A stretch of 64,000 nt of DNA from Microbacteriaceae bacterium PS02344. Lineage in GTDB: Bacteria; Actinomycetota; Actinomycetes; Actinomycetales; Microbacteriaceae. The translations under genes were made by a program, and so were the position numbers. The notes below the pieces were generated by a model. It was not told where the DNA came from and ran no database searches. It worked only from the letters and a program-made list of their open reading frames with translations. Where the stretch lies: NCBI GenBank assembly GCA_029959905.1, contig JASCNZ010000003.1, positions 1 to 64,000 on the forward strand. The letters are read 5' to 3'. Positions 10,747 to 19,768 of this stretch are shown one piece after another (the first letter of the stretch is position 1; every line of letters begins with the position of its first letter).

Positions 10747-11583
10747 ATGGCTCGGAACCAGCATCTCTACTTCCTGGTACACGCCTCGCATGAGCGGTTC
10801 AAGGTTGGCATCGCGAGGAATCCCCTCTTGCGCTGGGCTGCGATCCAGCCTCATGCCCAGACCGATTTTGCGGAGTCGCTCGTGTTCGACTTCAGCGGTG
10901 AGGTCCGCGCCAAGTGGGCTGAGGAGACGCTCCACCGCGTGCTATCCGACTCGCGCTTCAGGATGCCCTCGAATATCGCTGGGCATACCGAGTGGTTCAA
11001 CTTTGATGCCTTTGGCGGAGCGCGAGCCTACGCGAGCTCGAACCGGGAATTCCTTGGCATCAGCGAGGGGTATACGGTTTCCGCTCGTCCGCGCCTATCC
11101 TCTGGAGGAAGCGAACTTACTCGAACTAGGTCGCGGATGTCCTTGGCCGAACGTATCGCCCTGTCCGCTCTGCACAACGAGTCAACTGCGGCCATGTTCG
11201 AGGCTTACACATCAACGCTGATCGCTAGCGACGCACTTCTCGGGTCCGCCGCCGATAAATGGGGGCAGATAGTCCTCTATCTGCATCGAGACCGCATCAC
11301 ACCAGAAGAGGTTCTTCTATCGAATCAAATTCCTATGTGGGAATCCGGTCCTCGATTCGCACACATCGTCGTGAGCATCATTCACGACGACACGTTCATC
11401 CGGCTTGCCATCGGGTCGGCGTTCAATGAGTCAGCGGAGCGCGACGACTTCGCGTCGTGGGCACAGAGTGCCCCCGGATTCGAACGAGTTCGTTCAGCTC
11501 TTGACCGGGTGATAGCAGCGGCCCCCAGCCTTCCTGTCGCGCACCCCGCACGCACCCTGGATCCCGTAAGTCCCCGGTCTTAG
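10747..11583 (+). CDS. GIY-YIG-like (MUG113/T5orf172 type) protein
   Basis: A 278-residue protein. Residues 1-95 match the MUG113/T5orf172 subgroup of the GIY-YIG fold: YFLVHASHERFKVGIA, an Arg (NPLLRW), the Glu helix AEETLHRVL and a terminal TEWFNF. The C-terminal 150 residues (from about 130) are not recognised. It could act as a nuclease in replication, recombination or defence of the element. Base use is less GC-rich here than in the backbone. Confidence 0.65.
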   Translation: MARNQHLYFLVHASHERFKVGIARNPLLRWAAIQPHAQTDFAESLVFDFSGEVRAKWAEETLHRVLSDSRFRMPSNIAGHTEWFNFDAFGGARAYASSNREFLGISEGYTVSARPRLSSGGSELTRTRSRMSLAERIALSALHNESTAAMFEAYTSTLIASDALLGSAADKWGQIVLYLHRDRITPEEVLLSNQIPMWESGPRFAHIVVSIIHDDTFIRLAIGSAFNESAERDDFASWAQSAPGFERVRSALDRVIAAAPSLPVAHPARTLDPVSPRS

Positions 11584-11795
11584 CTAACACTGTGTAAGCC
11601 TCGGTTCAGGCTCCGGAGAAGAAGCGATACCAACCAAGTCGAAGGTGCCGTCATGACACGTCTCAAGCTCGACCCACAGCGGACGAGCTAACGATGCGAA
11701 GTCACCTCCGGGTGACCACGGGGAGACTACCAGCGTGCGCCGGCGCAGGAAGTGGTCAGCGTTCGCGCAGGCGTCTCAACGAGCAGTCCGACACA
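11584..11795. other. Convergent gap
   Basis: No supported gene. A 12-codon open frame at 11653 and a longer frame at 11694 overlapping the next gene lack ribosome sites or family features. Confidence 0.4.
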
Positions 11796-12449
11796 TCAGC
11801 GCCACCGCTGTGCCTCGAGGATCTCTTCGAGCGCGTCAATCCCTCCACCGTTACGGAACCATTCGACTGGCGTGTGCGCGCCTTCTACGACCATCGTTGA
11901 TTGAGGCGTAGACATCAGCCCAGATACGGAGATCCAGTGCTGCTCCCCAAGGAGAGCGATGATCGCTGTCAGGTGCGGTAAGAGTTTGCCGGGAGACGAC
12001 AGGCTGAACTGCCACCACGGGAAGCGACGCTGACCCGCGACATCGACGGCGTAAAGTCTTCCCGCGGTTACGAGATCGTCGAGTTCCTGATCGTTGAGAT
12101 CCAAGAAGCCTCGTACAGCGTCGTCCGACATGCTTCGGTGGAGTCCCGCGACGAGGGTGTTCGCGGCGCTGGCGGGCAACGCGCCCCGACGGACTCTTGT
12201 GGCGATGTCATCGAATTCTTCAGGAGTGAATTCACCGGAGGTGATCAGGAACTCGGCCTCCTCCGGAGACAGCGACGGCTCATCCAACATCGGACGCTCG
12301 GCAAGGAGCGATTCGGTCAACGCCCGAGCGACGTAATCACCGTCCCCATTGAGGCGGGTGATCGCATCCTCAAGTGCGCGCATCGCGTCAGCGGAGGGTC
12401 GAGGCTGCAGGCGAACGGTAGCTTTCGATTGAAGTTCATCAGCGGTCAT
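11796..12449 (-). CDS. Putative Xre/ParS-like antitoxin or DNA-binding protein
   Basis: A 217-residue soluble protein. The end (PHLTAIIALLGEQHWISV..., then TPVEWFRNGGGIDALEEIL) resembles the C-terminal part of actinobacterial Xre/MbcA/ParS-type proteins. An acidic central segment (SLSPEEAEFLITSGEFTPEEFDDI) precedes a DLNDQELDDLVTAGRLYAVD helix pair. No obvious RES-type toxin is adjacent, so the assignment rests on the C-terminus only. It lies 74 bases after the relaxase stop on the same strand. Confidence 0.45.
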   Translation of the reverse strand: MTADELQSKATVRLQPRPSADAMRALEDAITRLNGDGDYVARALTESLLAERPMLDEPSLSPEEAEFLITSGEFTPEEFDDIATRVRRGALPASAANTLVAGLHRSMSDDAVRGFLDLNDQELDDLVTAGRLYAVDVAGQRRFPWWQFSLSSPGKLLPHLTAIIALLGEQHWISVSGLMSTPQSTMVVEGAHTPVEWFRNGGGIDALEEILEAQRWR

Positions 12450-12523
12450 ACGGCCAGCGTAGAAGCAGCCGGGGACGTAGAGAAGGAGCAGTCGCGCTGG
12501 GCTGCTCCTCCTCCTCGCGAGCT

Positions 12524-13678
12524 TCAGAGCTCGGGGGCGTCCCTCGAACTGACGACGTGAGAGGAACCCGGACCGAGCTTGGCTTTGATCTCGCTACGCA
12601 TCTTGATCCGATCAGCTTCGAACCGCTTTCGAATCGGCTGGCCACCGACGGTCGTCTTGTCCAGCCAGCGCTCGAAGAACGGCGGGAGGCTATCAAGACG
12701 CTGATTGTTCAGCGCGAGGCGGTCGCGCTCGCCCGCAGCTTCTTCGCGAGCACGTTCTGCCGCCATGTGCGCTTCGTGAGCGCGCGCCGAAGAGACTCTC
12801 GCCGCTGCCGCTTCGTCTGCCACTCGCGCTTGCGCGGCAGCAGCTTCCCGTTGGTGCTCGGCGACCAGAATCTCGTGTTCCGCGAGCCCCTTCTCTCGCT
12901 CATCCAGTGCGGTGGAGCGCTTGGCGAGGCTCTTGTTTCTCTGCAAGCTCACGTCGAGCTCGAACTCGAGCGCACTCGTGGCGTCACGTAGCCGGTCCGC
13001 CTTCGCTTGGAACTCACTACTGCTGAGGTGCTCGCGTGATCGTTCGGTAACCCGATACTCGACGTCGTAGCCCGCAGCGGCCACAGCGCCCCGGACTTCC
13101 CGGTGCTGCCGTCTGAGGTCGGCAGGCCCCTTGAAGAATTCCTTCTGAGCGAGCCGTCCGTCGGCTGTGATGGGGGTGATCATGACGTGCAGCCCCGGAT
13201 TGACCTCATCTAGGTGCATCGACATACCGATGATGTTCTCTTCTCCGAACTCGCGGCGCACCCAGTCCACGGCGGCGCGTGTGTACTGGGCTGCCTGTCG
13301 ATTCAGCCCGCTCTCACGCCAGTCGGGGTTGTATTGCTCGAACCACTTCGGATCGAGCTGGAGCACCACACCTCGGATGAGCACGGCATCCTTCCGCAGC
13401 GCACGCGTGACCGTGCTTAGACGCTGCTGAAGGTAGTCATCGAGCTCGTCGCTCGGCGGCCGTCCGTCGACCGACTGGGGGCGCCGGTAGCCACCCATGC
13501 CATCGTTCACGAAGGTGCTATTGAGCATTGTCCGGTCGGCCACGATGTTGAGGTTGGCCTGAGGGAAGGCGAAGCCGGCTCTCCTGTCAACATCTCGCGC
13601 GATGTGCCTGAAGAAGGTCTTCGCGTGACCGCCGCGCCCCACCTTGTGGGACACGTCGTAGGTCATGGTGTAGCTCAT
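12524..13678 (-). CDS. MobV (Mob/Pre) family relaxase
   Basis: A 384-residue plasmid mobilization protein. The N-terminus SYTMTYDVSHKVGRGGHAK contains the conserved Mob/Pre start. The HxDE metal motif appears as MHLDEVNPGLHVMITP (near residue 165), with the central His position changed to Gly. A long coiled coil rich in Ala, Glu and Arg follows (about 225-320). The ATG at 13678 was chosen because the family N-terminus begins there. It would nick an origin of transfer, probably in the repeats just upstream, for mobilization by a helper plasmid. Confidence 0.85.
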   Translation of the reverse strand: MSYTMTYDVSHKVGRGGHAKTFFRHIARDVDRRAGFAFPQANLNIVADRTMLNSTFVNDGMGGYRRPQSVDGRPPSDELDDYLQQRLSTVTRALRKDAVLIRGVVLQLDPKWFEQYNPDWRESGLNRQAAQYTRAAVDWVRREFGEENIIGMSMHLDEVNPGLHVMITPITADGRLAQKEFFKGPADLRRQHREVRGAVAAAGYDVEYRVTERSREHLSSSEFQAKADRLRDATSALEFELDVSLQRNKSLAKRSTALDEREKGLAEHEILVAEHQREAAAAQARVADEAAAARVSSARAHEAHMAAERAREEAAGERDRLALNNQRLDSLPPFFERWLDKTTVGGQPIRKRFEADRIKMRSEIKAKLGPGSSHVVSSRDAPEL

Positions 13679-13699
13679 GCTTCGCCCCTCTCGACTTCT

Positions 13700-13858
13700 T
13701 CCGTGGCCTGTTCCGTCCTCGACGCAACAGGCCACGGAGCCTCCGGCGGCTCTCCCGAGGGGCTTCTCCTGTCGCTCATCCGAACACCACCCCTGTGCTT
13801 CCTTTGGAGGGTGGTGTTCTCCTTCTCGTCAGAAGAAGGTGTAGCCCCATACACTTCT
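13700..13858. other. Candidate origin of transfer: three inverted repeats
   Basis: Three dyads lie just upstream of the relaxase start. Dyad 1 has 13-bp arms TCCGTGGCCTGTT (13700-13712) and 13726-13738. Dyad 2 has 11-bp arms GAACACCACCC (13782-13792) and 13809-13819. Dyad 3 has AGAAGGTGTA (13834-13843) and TACACTTCT (13850-13858), with one bulged base. MobV origins are typically short inverted repeats close to mob, so one of these is the likely nick region. Confidence 0.5.
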
Positions 13859-13940
13859 GTGCGCGCTTCGCTCGTCAGAAGCTCCTGGTGCCCTCCGGGG
13901 GCCGCTGCGCGGGGAAGGCGGCAACTGCGCTGACGGGTCC

Positions 13941-16688
13941 TCACAACGCACCCCCCGCTCGCTCGAGGGGCGACCCGCCAGAAGCCGCGGACAGCATGCG
14001 CGAGAGCCACGGCTCAAGTTCCGAGAGGGGCAGCATCTGAGACGCTCGTTCAGGACGACGAGCGTTCTTCCAGTCGCCCTCGCTGACCGTGCCGAGACCC
14101 CACCGGGCGATCCATTCCAGACGCTCGATAAGACTGATATTGCGATTCGCCAGCGTCGGAATGGTGACGACTCCTTGGCGGTGAGCCATGACAATCGACA
14201 TCAGCACAGCGCGACGGGGAGTTACGATCCGGTGCCCCTTCCCATGAGCGAATCGGACGTGCCAGTCCTTCCACTCGTCGACGGTCCGCAGGCAACCGGT
14301 TTTCGCGATCTCCCGTGCTATCGCTCGCGCACGCAGACACTCTTCGATGGAGTCCCACGGAGCCGTCTGGAAGGTCGCCATCTCGTGCTTCGAGCCGTCT
14401 GGAACCGGAACGCTTTCGCCCGACATTGAAGCCATCACTGGGCGGCGCTTGAGGTCGAAGTCCATGCTGACTGCGCGTTCCACAACCGACGGGATGAAGT
14501 CCTTGCGCCCTTCCCTCCGGGAGAGCTCCTGGAAGCTAGGGAATCGACGGTAGGCGTTTTCGACTCGACCTTCGCGAGTAACCACGTTGAGCAAGAGCTC
14601 TTCGCGATCCTCGAAGCTGTCGGCCTCGATTCCCTCGGAGGGCTTCAAGCCGTTGTGAGCACACACGCCATCGGAGCGGAGTGACACATTCCCCCGAGTC
14701 GTGAAGTTCACGAGATCGTCCTGTTCATGCTTGGCTTCCCAAATGGTTGTGTCCCCGGTGAGCGCTGCCCGAGCTTCGCGCAAATGTTCTGCGAGACCAT
14801 AGAGGTCGAGACTCTCAACCTCGGTGGCGGTCCAGTCTGTGATGAATCCGTCAGTCGTGACCGAGAAGATCTGGCCACCTCGTTCGGTGATCTGGTTCAT
14901 CGTCGCCAAGAGCTGAGCTCGTACGAGGCTTGTCGTGGTGGCCGCATGCGACGGGCTGGAGATCGCCGAACCACCGACGTTGTCCATCTCCTGCTTGTGG
15001 GCATCCCACGAGCGCTGCTCCGCCACGTCTTGAGCGGTCTTCCCATAGATCGTGTTGACGCCCGTCTTCAACGTTCCTTCCTCAAGCGATCCCTTTCCGA
15101 ATCGTCGTTTTGCGGTCGTGCGGTCCTCGATCAGTTGTTTCACGCCATGGCGAAGCGACAGGCTTAGCGAGCCATCAGCACGGTGAGCAGGTCGCCCCGC
15201 GAAACCGATCTGACAGAACACTTTCGCGCCAAGCTGGAGCGCGAGCCAGAGTTCGGGCCCGCAAACCCATGTCCCTGCCGTTCCCTCGCTCGACCGCGGA
15301 TAGATGAGCGTTCCGTCGGCCACGATGGGGAGAGTCGGGTAGGTGACGTGTCCGGGGAACTCGAACGAGACAAATCCCACGAACGACGTGGTTGGCTCCG
15401 GCACATCATGGGTACTCAGAACCCGTTCGTGGACCACGTCTTGGATAGCGCCGGTTTCCCAGTCCAGGTCAGGCACGAGTGCCATGGCTGTCGGGTACGC
15501 GTTCTTTGCATCGATATCGATCGTTCGCGTCGGGTAGTACCCCGGCGCAGGACACGCGTTCAATCCTCCGTGGTACGCGGACGCAAACGCCTTGCTCAGC
15601 TGTGCCGCGGCGCCGTCCACCGGCGTTCGACCGCGTTTAGCATAGAACGTCAACTCGTCACCTTCTTCCACGACATCGACGGCGTCATCCTCGACAAGGC
15701 CGGAGAACGCGAGCCGGAACTCCTTGGGGGACGCCACCCCGAAATACTCGGATCCCGACGCCACGAGCGACGCCGCCGCACCACCGCCGAGAGTCACAGG
15801 CGGGAGCACGCCCTCACCCCAGATGCGGGCGAGGAACTCGACGACGATCTCCGCGTCGTTGACGCCATAGTCGAGGAAATCGTTCAACTGTTCGCGTCGG
15901 TATTCCGTCATTCGCGAGATGCGGTCGCCTGGCACCTCGAGTTTCTCGATGCCAGCGGCCGCGCCGATTGCGGCGAGCGTCCGCTTGCCCGCAGGAGCGT
16001 GCGTCATCGTGTCGCGGACAGTGACACTCAACGACCGCCACCAACCGAAATCGTCCCCCCGCTGGTCGCCACTCTGGAGACGGAACGGCAGCAGCGTGAC
16101 AAGGCCACCGGCAGCGGACGTGAGGCGCGTCAGGTGATCGGTCACTCTCGCGCCGCCACGAAACGACGTCAGATCGGCAGCACCGTAGTGACAGGCCAGG
16201 ACGATTGGGACGCGCCAGGGCGCGAGAGCCGCAGCCCTGGCCTGCCAATCACCAGGGTTAGCCGCCCAGCTTCGAGCGGCGTCACCAGCGGGACCCGCAC
16301 CGGCCCGCTCGATGACCGTGCTACGACGCACGCCGCGGTCATCCACCTCTGCTTTCACTAGAGGTGACCGCCATAATGACGCAGCGCGGACGACCTCCCA
16401 AAGAGCGGTGTGCATCCCAATTCGTCGACCGTCGAGCGGAAGGATGACGACTTGGACCATCGTCGACGAATCGTCCAAGTCTGGCGTTGCGAACTGCCAA
16501 CTGTCGATCGTCCGAACACCATCCACAGTCGTGAACTCAGAGTCAAACCCGACGACGATCGCGCGCCGACCAGTTCCCATCGACCGCACAGAGGCGAGTT
16601 CACCGAATGCAATCTCACGACCCGCGAGCGGGTCGGCGAAGCCCACCGCGGGCAGCAGGGGGTCGGGGTCATAAACACGGGGACCCAT
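13941..16688 (-). CDS. Family B DNA polymerase, primer-independent (pipolin) type
   Basis: A 915-residue polymerase from the ATG at 16688 (988 residues if an upstream GTG at 16907 is used). Exonuclease motifs: FDSEF (near 49), HYGAADLTSF (near 168) and YGVNDAEIV (near 274). Polymerase motifs: DAKNAYP (motif A, near 393), KTGVNTIYG (motif B, 541-549) and TTDG in place of the usual DTD (motif C, near 612). The length, the TTDG motif and the integrase-bearing element fit the piPolB group, which starts DNA synthesis without a primer. The nearest alternative is a protein-primed PolB of a linear plasmid, but no terminal protein is seen. Confidence 0.82.
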   Translation of the reverse strand: MGPRVYDPDPLLPAVGFADPLAGREIAFGELASVRSMGTGRRAIVVGFDSEFTTVDGVRTIDSWQFATPDLDDSSTMVQVVILPLDGRRIGMHTALWEVVRAASLWRSPLVKAEVDDRGVRRSTVIERAGAGPAGDAARSWAANPGDWQARAAALAPWRVPIVLACHYGAADLTSFRGGARVTDHLTRLTSAAGGLVTLLPFRLQSGDQRGDDFGWWRSLSVTVRDTMTHAPAGKRTLAAIGAAAGIEKLEVPGDRISRMTEYRREQLNDFLDYGVNDAEIVVEFLARIWGEGVLPPVTLGGGAAASLVASGSEYFGVASPKEFRLAFSGLVEDDAVDVVEEGDELTFYAKRGRTPVDGAAAQLSKAFASAYHGGLNACPAPGYYPTRTIDIDAKNAYPTAMALVPDLDWETGAIQDVVHERVLSTHDVPEPTTSFVGFVSFEFPGHVTYPTLPIVADGTLIYPRSSEGTAGTWVCGPELWLALQLGAKVFCQIGFAGRPAHRADGSLSLSLRHGVKQLIEDRTTAKRRFGKGSLEEGTLKTGVNTIYGKTAQDVAEQRSWDAHKQEMDNVGGSAISSPSHAATTTSLVRAQLLATMNQITERGGQIFSVTTDGFITDWTATEVESLDLYGLAEHLREARAALTGDTTIWEAKHEQDDLVNFTTRGNVSLRSDGVCAHNGLKPSEGIEADSFEDREELLLNVVTREGRVENAYRRFPSFQELSRREGRKDFIPSVVERAVSMDFDLKRRPVMASMSGESVPVPDGSKHEMATFQTAPWDSIEECLRARAIAREIAKTGCLRTVDEWKDWHVRFAHGKGHRIVTPRRAVLMSIVMAHRQGVVTIPTLANRNISLIERLEWIARWGLGTVSEGDWKNARRPERASQMLPLSELEPWLSRMLSAASGGSPLERAGGAL

Positions 16689-16807
16689 AGGCGCCTTATG
16701 ACCCCGCGGCGAGAACCCCGGAAAATCAAGGGACCGCTGCGCTCCCGACGGCTCGATTGCTGGGGCACTTCTCTGGAGACCCCCAGCAATCGAGCTCAAG
16801 TGAGCGG
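16665..16807. repeat. Double-dyad module, copy A
   Basis: Dyad 1 is GGGGTCATAA (16665-16674) with TTATGACCCC (16696-16705). Dyad 2 is GCTCGATTGCTGGGG (16751-16765) with its exact complement (16781-16795), followed by TGAGCGG. Copy B at 22194 keeps both dyads and their spacing to within one base while the DNA between has diverged. In copy A the polymerase ATG sits in the loop of dyad 1, so the module may control its translation. Confidence 0.85.
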
Positions 16808-16903
16808 ACGGAGCGTGCCGCTGCATCCGCCGAATCAATACTTGGAACGCGCCGCCGGCGTCACTAATCTCGTGCGCTTTCCAGCCGGAATGGAACGGTG
16901 TGT

Positions 16904-17209
16904 TCACGCCGCGCCTCCGATGATCGCCGCAAGGCGCTCGCGCTGTTTGGCGGTGAGTCGCGGCGCGGCCGCGACGACACGGGCAACCGCCGAGTCGATC
17001 TCTGCCGCAGCTCGGGGTCGGCCGACGACGGGGGCAGCCAGCACATCAAGGTGGGCGGGGTTGATGTAGAGGCGACGACCGACTCGCTCCGCAGGCAAAC
17101 TTCCATCAGCTACACGCTTTCGAAGCGTCGAGTAGCCGATGCGTCGGGCGTCAGCGGCTTCCTGAAGGGTGAGTCGAGGCGGGGTCTGGGATGTGACGTG
17201 AGTAGGCAA
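16904..17209 (-). CDS. Small helix-turn-helix protein (excisionase-like)
   Basis: A 101-residue protein with an excisionase/MerR-like HTH: LTLQEAADARRIGYSTLRKR, then ADGSLPAERVGRRLYIN. A C-terminal helix ends in LAAIIGGAA. I chose the TTG start at 17209 because GAGAGGAG lies in front of it; a longer frame has no such site. The TGA stop shares bases with a GTG that could start a longer polymerase form (GTGA). It may be a recombination directionality factor or a regulator of the polymerase. Confidence 0.65.
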   Translation of the reverse strand: MPTHVTSQTPPRLTLQEAADARRIGYSTLRKRVADGSLPAERVGRRLYINPAHLDVLAAPVVGRPRAAAEIDSAVARVVAAAPRLTAKQRERLAAIIGGAA

Positions 17210-17688
17210 GCCCACTCCTCTCAAAAAGAAAGGAGCACCTGCATGTCTCACGGGCCACCTGCCGGTGCCTTCCCGCCAGGACCTCGCCGTTGCGATCCGT
17301 TTTTCACCAGAACGTTGACCCCGGGAGCTCACTACGCGCTGGTGTTCACCTGCGCCCGGGGCTTGGCCTCAAATGTTCGACGGGCGGGGGGCCATCCCCG
17401 TGGTTCCCGTCGGGTGCAATCCGACATCGCCGGATCGATTTAAACCTAGCGACTTGGAGCGCTCGGTGTCGAACGCTTCTGCTCGTCTATGAGTAAATAC
17501 TCAGGAATGCTAGTTCCAGACCCGCTCTACGTTCGCACGGTCCACACCGCCTGTGGACGGCAGCGACCTTCGCGCTGAGAACCGCGTGTCGGATGTCGGG
17601 TTCCCGAAAGGTCGCCCATCGCGGGTTGAACTAGACCGTTCTCCGGGCCATGCCCCCGCGGGCGGCCCCCGCCCCGTATTCTCGGACC
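17210..17688. other. 480-base regulatory gap; possible 66-codon ORF
   Basis: The gap includes a locally AT-richer patch near 17425-17500 with the palindrome TGAGTAAATACTCA (17490-17503). An ATG at 17243 with a perfect AAAGGAG site opens a 66-codon frame to 17443, but its composition is like antisense noise, so I do not call it. The stretch could hold a replication origin or divergent promoters. Confidence 0.4.
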
Positions 17689-18906
17689 ATGAACGGGATC
17701 ATCCGCCACAAGGTGCAGAACCTGAGCACGATGAGCGCCGTTGACGCCATCATCGCCGCGTCGAAGAACTGGGGTGACGGTGACACCGTCATTCTTGACT
17801 ATCAGGCTCTGTGGACGACCTGGCCGGATACGACCGTAAGCTTCGCTGCCGCACTCGACTACCTGCAGACTGTTCGGGGACTTAAATTCCTCGCCGAGCA
17901 CCTGCACAGCAATCAAGCAAAAACTTGGTTGCAGTCTCCGCGCTCAATCACCGACCTGTCGAGGGATGAGTATCCGACCAACGTTGTCTGGAGGTACGAC
18001 AGCGAGAACGATGCGCAGCTGCTGGCCAGCGCATTCATGGCAAGCCTTACGGACCTAGTCGCCTGCGAATCTGGGGTCATTGACACTTTGAATTGGTGTA
18101 TCTACGAGGTCCTAGACAACGTCTTTCAGCACTCTCATGCGGAACGGGGGTTCGTCATGATGCAGGTGCACACAGGAAACCGGACTTGCGTGCTCAGCGT
18201 GACAGATGCAGGACGCGGCATTCACAAAGCAATGGTTGACGCGGCGCACGGCAGCTCAGTGGATCCTGCCCGAGTGCGAACGGCGGATAGTGCGATCAGC
18301 CATGCCCTCGAACAGGGGGTGACAAGCAAAGGCAAGAACAATCAAGGCAACGGACTGCACGGACTTCGAAGAGCAGTCGAGATTAACGGTGGTCAGTTGA
18401 CGGTTCGGTCCGGTCGAGGATCGTGGAAGTACCGGGACGGCAACGTGACATCGCGTCTGGACAAAGATCGTCCGCTGCTCAACGCATCTACCTCGCACTC
18501 GACTACCGTTGACTGGCGCCTCAATTGCGCCAAGCCTGTGAGTATCAACGACGCGCTTGGTCGCCCGGACCAAGAGAGTGCCGTTCTCAATACGATCACC
18601 ACCGAAGATGGCTACTTCCGATTGGATGCCTCTGAGCTCGAAGCCATGGTGGGCTCGCGTCAGCATGGGACTGAAGTGCGAACGCGCATTCGGAACTACG
18701 TAAGTGCCGGGGCGAGCCAGATCGTCTTGGACCTTGGCGGCATACCCCTCGTGTCGTCCAGCTTCGCAGACGAGGTCCTCGGAAAGCTGGCACTTGAGAT
18801 GGGAGAGCTCGAGTTCCGGCGCACGGTTTTCGTCGACGGTGCTTCTGCAGTCAACCGCGGTCTAATCGAGCGCGCGATCGAGCTCCGCCTCAAGTCGGGA
18901 GAATGA
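17689..18906 (+). CDS. GHKL ATPase - STAS-like (DUF4325) fusion protein
   Basis: A 405-residue soluble protein. The middle carries a histidine-kinase-type ATP-binding fold: the N box EVLDNVFQHSHAERG (near 142), the G1 box VTDAGRGIHKAM (near 172) and a Gly-rich GKNNQGNGLHGL (near 212). The C-terminus (about 300-405) is a STAS-like DUF4325 domain with VLDLGGIPLVSSSFADEVLGKL. There is no phosphoacceptor His and no membrane segment, so it is not a classical sensor kinase. Such proteins may act as partner-switch regulators or in defence. Confidence 0.7.
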   Translation: MNGIIRHKVQNLSTMSAVDAIIAASKNWGDGDTVILDYQALWTTWPDTTVSFAAALDYLQTVRGLKFLAEHLHSNQAKTWLQSPRSITDLSRDEYPTNVVWRYDSENDAQLLASAFMASLTDLVACESGVIDTLNWCIYEVLDNVFQHSHAERGFVMMQVHTGNRTCVLSVTDAGRGIHKAMVDAAHGSSVDPARVRTADSAISHALEQGVTSKGKNNQGNGLHGLRRAVEINGGQLTVRSGRGSWKYRDGNVTSRLDKDRPLLNASTSHSTTVDWRLNCAKPVSINDALGRPDQESAVLNTITTEDGYFRLDASELEAMVGSRQHGTEVRTRIRNYVSAGASQIVLDLGGIPLVSSSFADEVLGKLALEMGELEFRRTVFVDGASAVNRGLIERAIELRLKSGE

Positions 18907-19219
18907 TCACTGGGTCAGTGGGTACCCGGTAACACGTTCAATGTACGCGTGCATCGCCTTCCACATCGATGCCAGGTGACCGCGATGGCACTGCGTACCC
19001 GGACTACCCGCGCTGAGCTGGGAGGTAACCCTGGGACGCCTGGCTTACGCTGGAGAAGCTCATCGGCGACCGCAAGACGGAAACACTGGCCATGCTCAAG
19101 CACACCTCGAGCGGGACGTCGCCTCGACCATCCGCGAGCACGTCGTCGGCCGAAAGGTCAGCAACTCGCACACCGTCGATCCAACCGACCGACTCTGCTG
19201 AAGCCGGTCGCTCAACGGG
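18907..19219 (+). pseudogene. Decayed gene remnant
   Basis: Short peptide stretches in neighbouring frames look coding, for example WLTLEKLIGDRKTETLAML near 19040 and ERDVASTIREHVVGRKV near 19112. They are separated by a frame change and have no start. This is probably a leftover of a lost gene between the GHKL gene and the next unit. Confidence 0.35.
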
Positions 19220-19702
19220 CTACTCCCGCAGCTTCCTGGGGAACGCGACGGTTTCACCCTCCTGGAGCTGAAGCCGTTTGCCTGTCGTCAGGGTGACCAC
19301 GGTGCCTGCTTTCGCGTGCTTGATCCGCTCGATCTCTCCGTCGACGGTGACCCGACCGAGATCGGACGCACTGAGCGTCTCTGCCTTCTTGAGGCTCACC
19401 TGCGCTGGCGGCGGTCCTTCCGGGACGTCCGGCGCGCATGCCTTGCAACGTCGATATCGACCGACTGTCGCGAGCTCGTCGATGCCGACATACGACGCCT
19501 GGTAGTGGCTCCGATGAGTGCCATCGCCGGGCCCTACCAGCTCCAGCCCGTCCTCGTAGGTTTCGAGGACCTCAACCCCTCCTGCCTGCTCGATGCGAGC
19601 ATCGCCACGCACCTGATGCTGGATGGTCGGGCAGTCCTCCCTGTGCAGCACATGGGGAGGCTCGCTGTTGCGGTTCAGGATGAAGCGGGCAGTCTCGGGC
19701 AC
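19220..19702 (-). CDS. Unknown protein with a Cys/His knuckle
   Basis: A 160-residue protein from a GTG preceded by AGAGGAT. The first part has LHREDCPTIQHQV; the second has YVGIDELATVGRYRRCKACAPDVP, which could bind a metal through CxxC and the earlier Cys/His. The end is a basic strand-rich tail (GTVVTLTTGKRLQLQEGE). I do not recognise the family. It is divergent from the GIY-YIG operon, with 66 bases between the starts. Confidence 0.5.
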   Translation of the reverse strand: MPETARFILNRNSEPPHVLHREDCPTIQHQVRGDARIEQAGGVEVLETYEDGLELVGPGDGTHRSHYQASYVGIDELATVGRYRRCKACAPDVPEGPPPAQVSLKKAETLSASDLGRVTVDGEIERIKHAKAGTVVTLTTGKRLQLQEGETVAFPRKLRE

Positions 19703-19768
19703 CACGCCATCCTCTCGCAGGGCTTCGACCTCGCGCAGCAAGCTCAGACCCGGCGATAGAGTCGCACC

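Noticed and set aside
16665..16705. GGGG...CCCC dyads as Tn3-family transposon ends
   Set aside because: The 41-bp dyad lacks the 38-bp Tn3 end pattern, and no transposase or resolvase of that family is in the window.
17243..17443. 66-codon ORF with a perfect ribosome site
   Set aside because: The AAAGGAG also falls in the control region of the opposite gene, and the product has no conserved-looking features.
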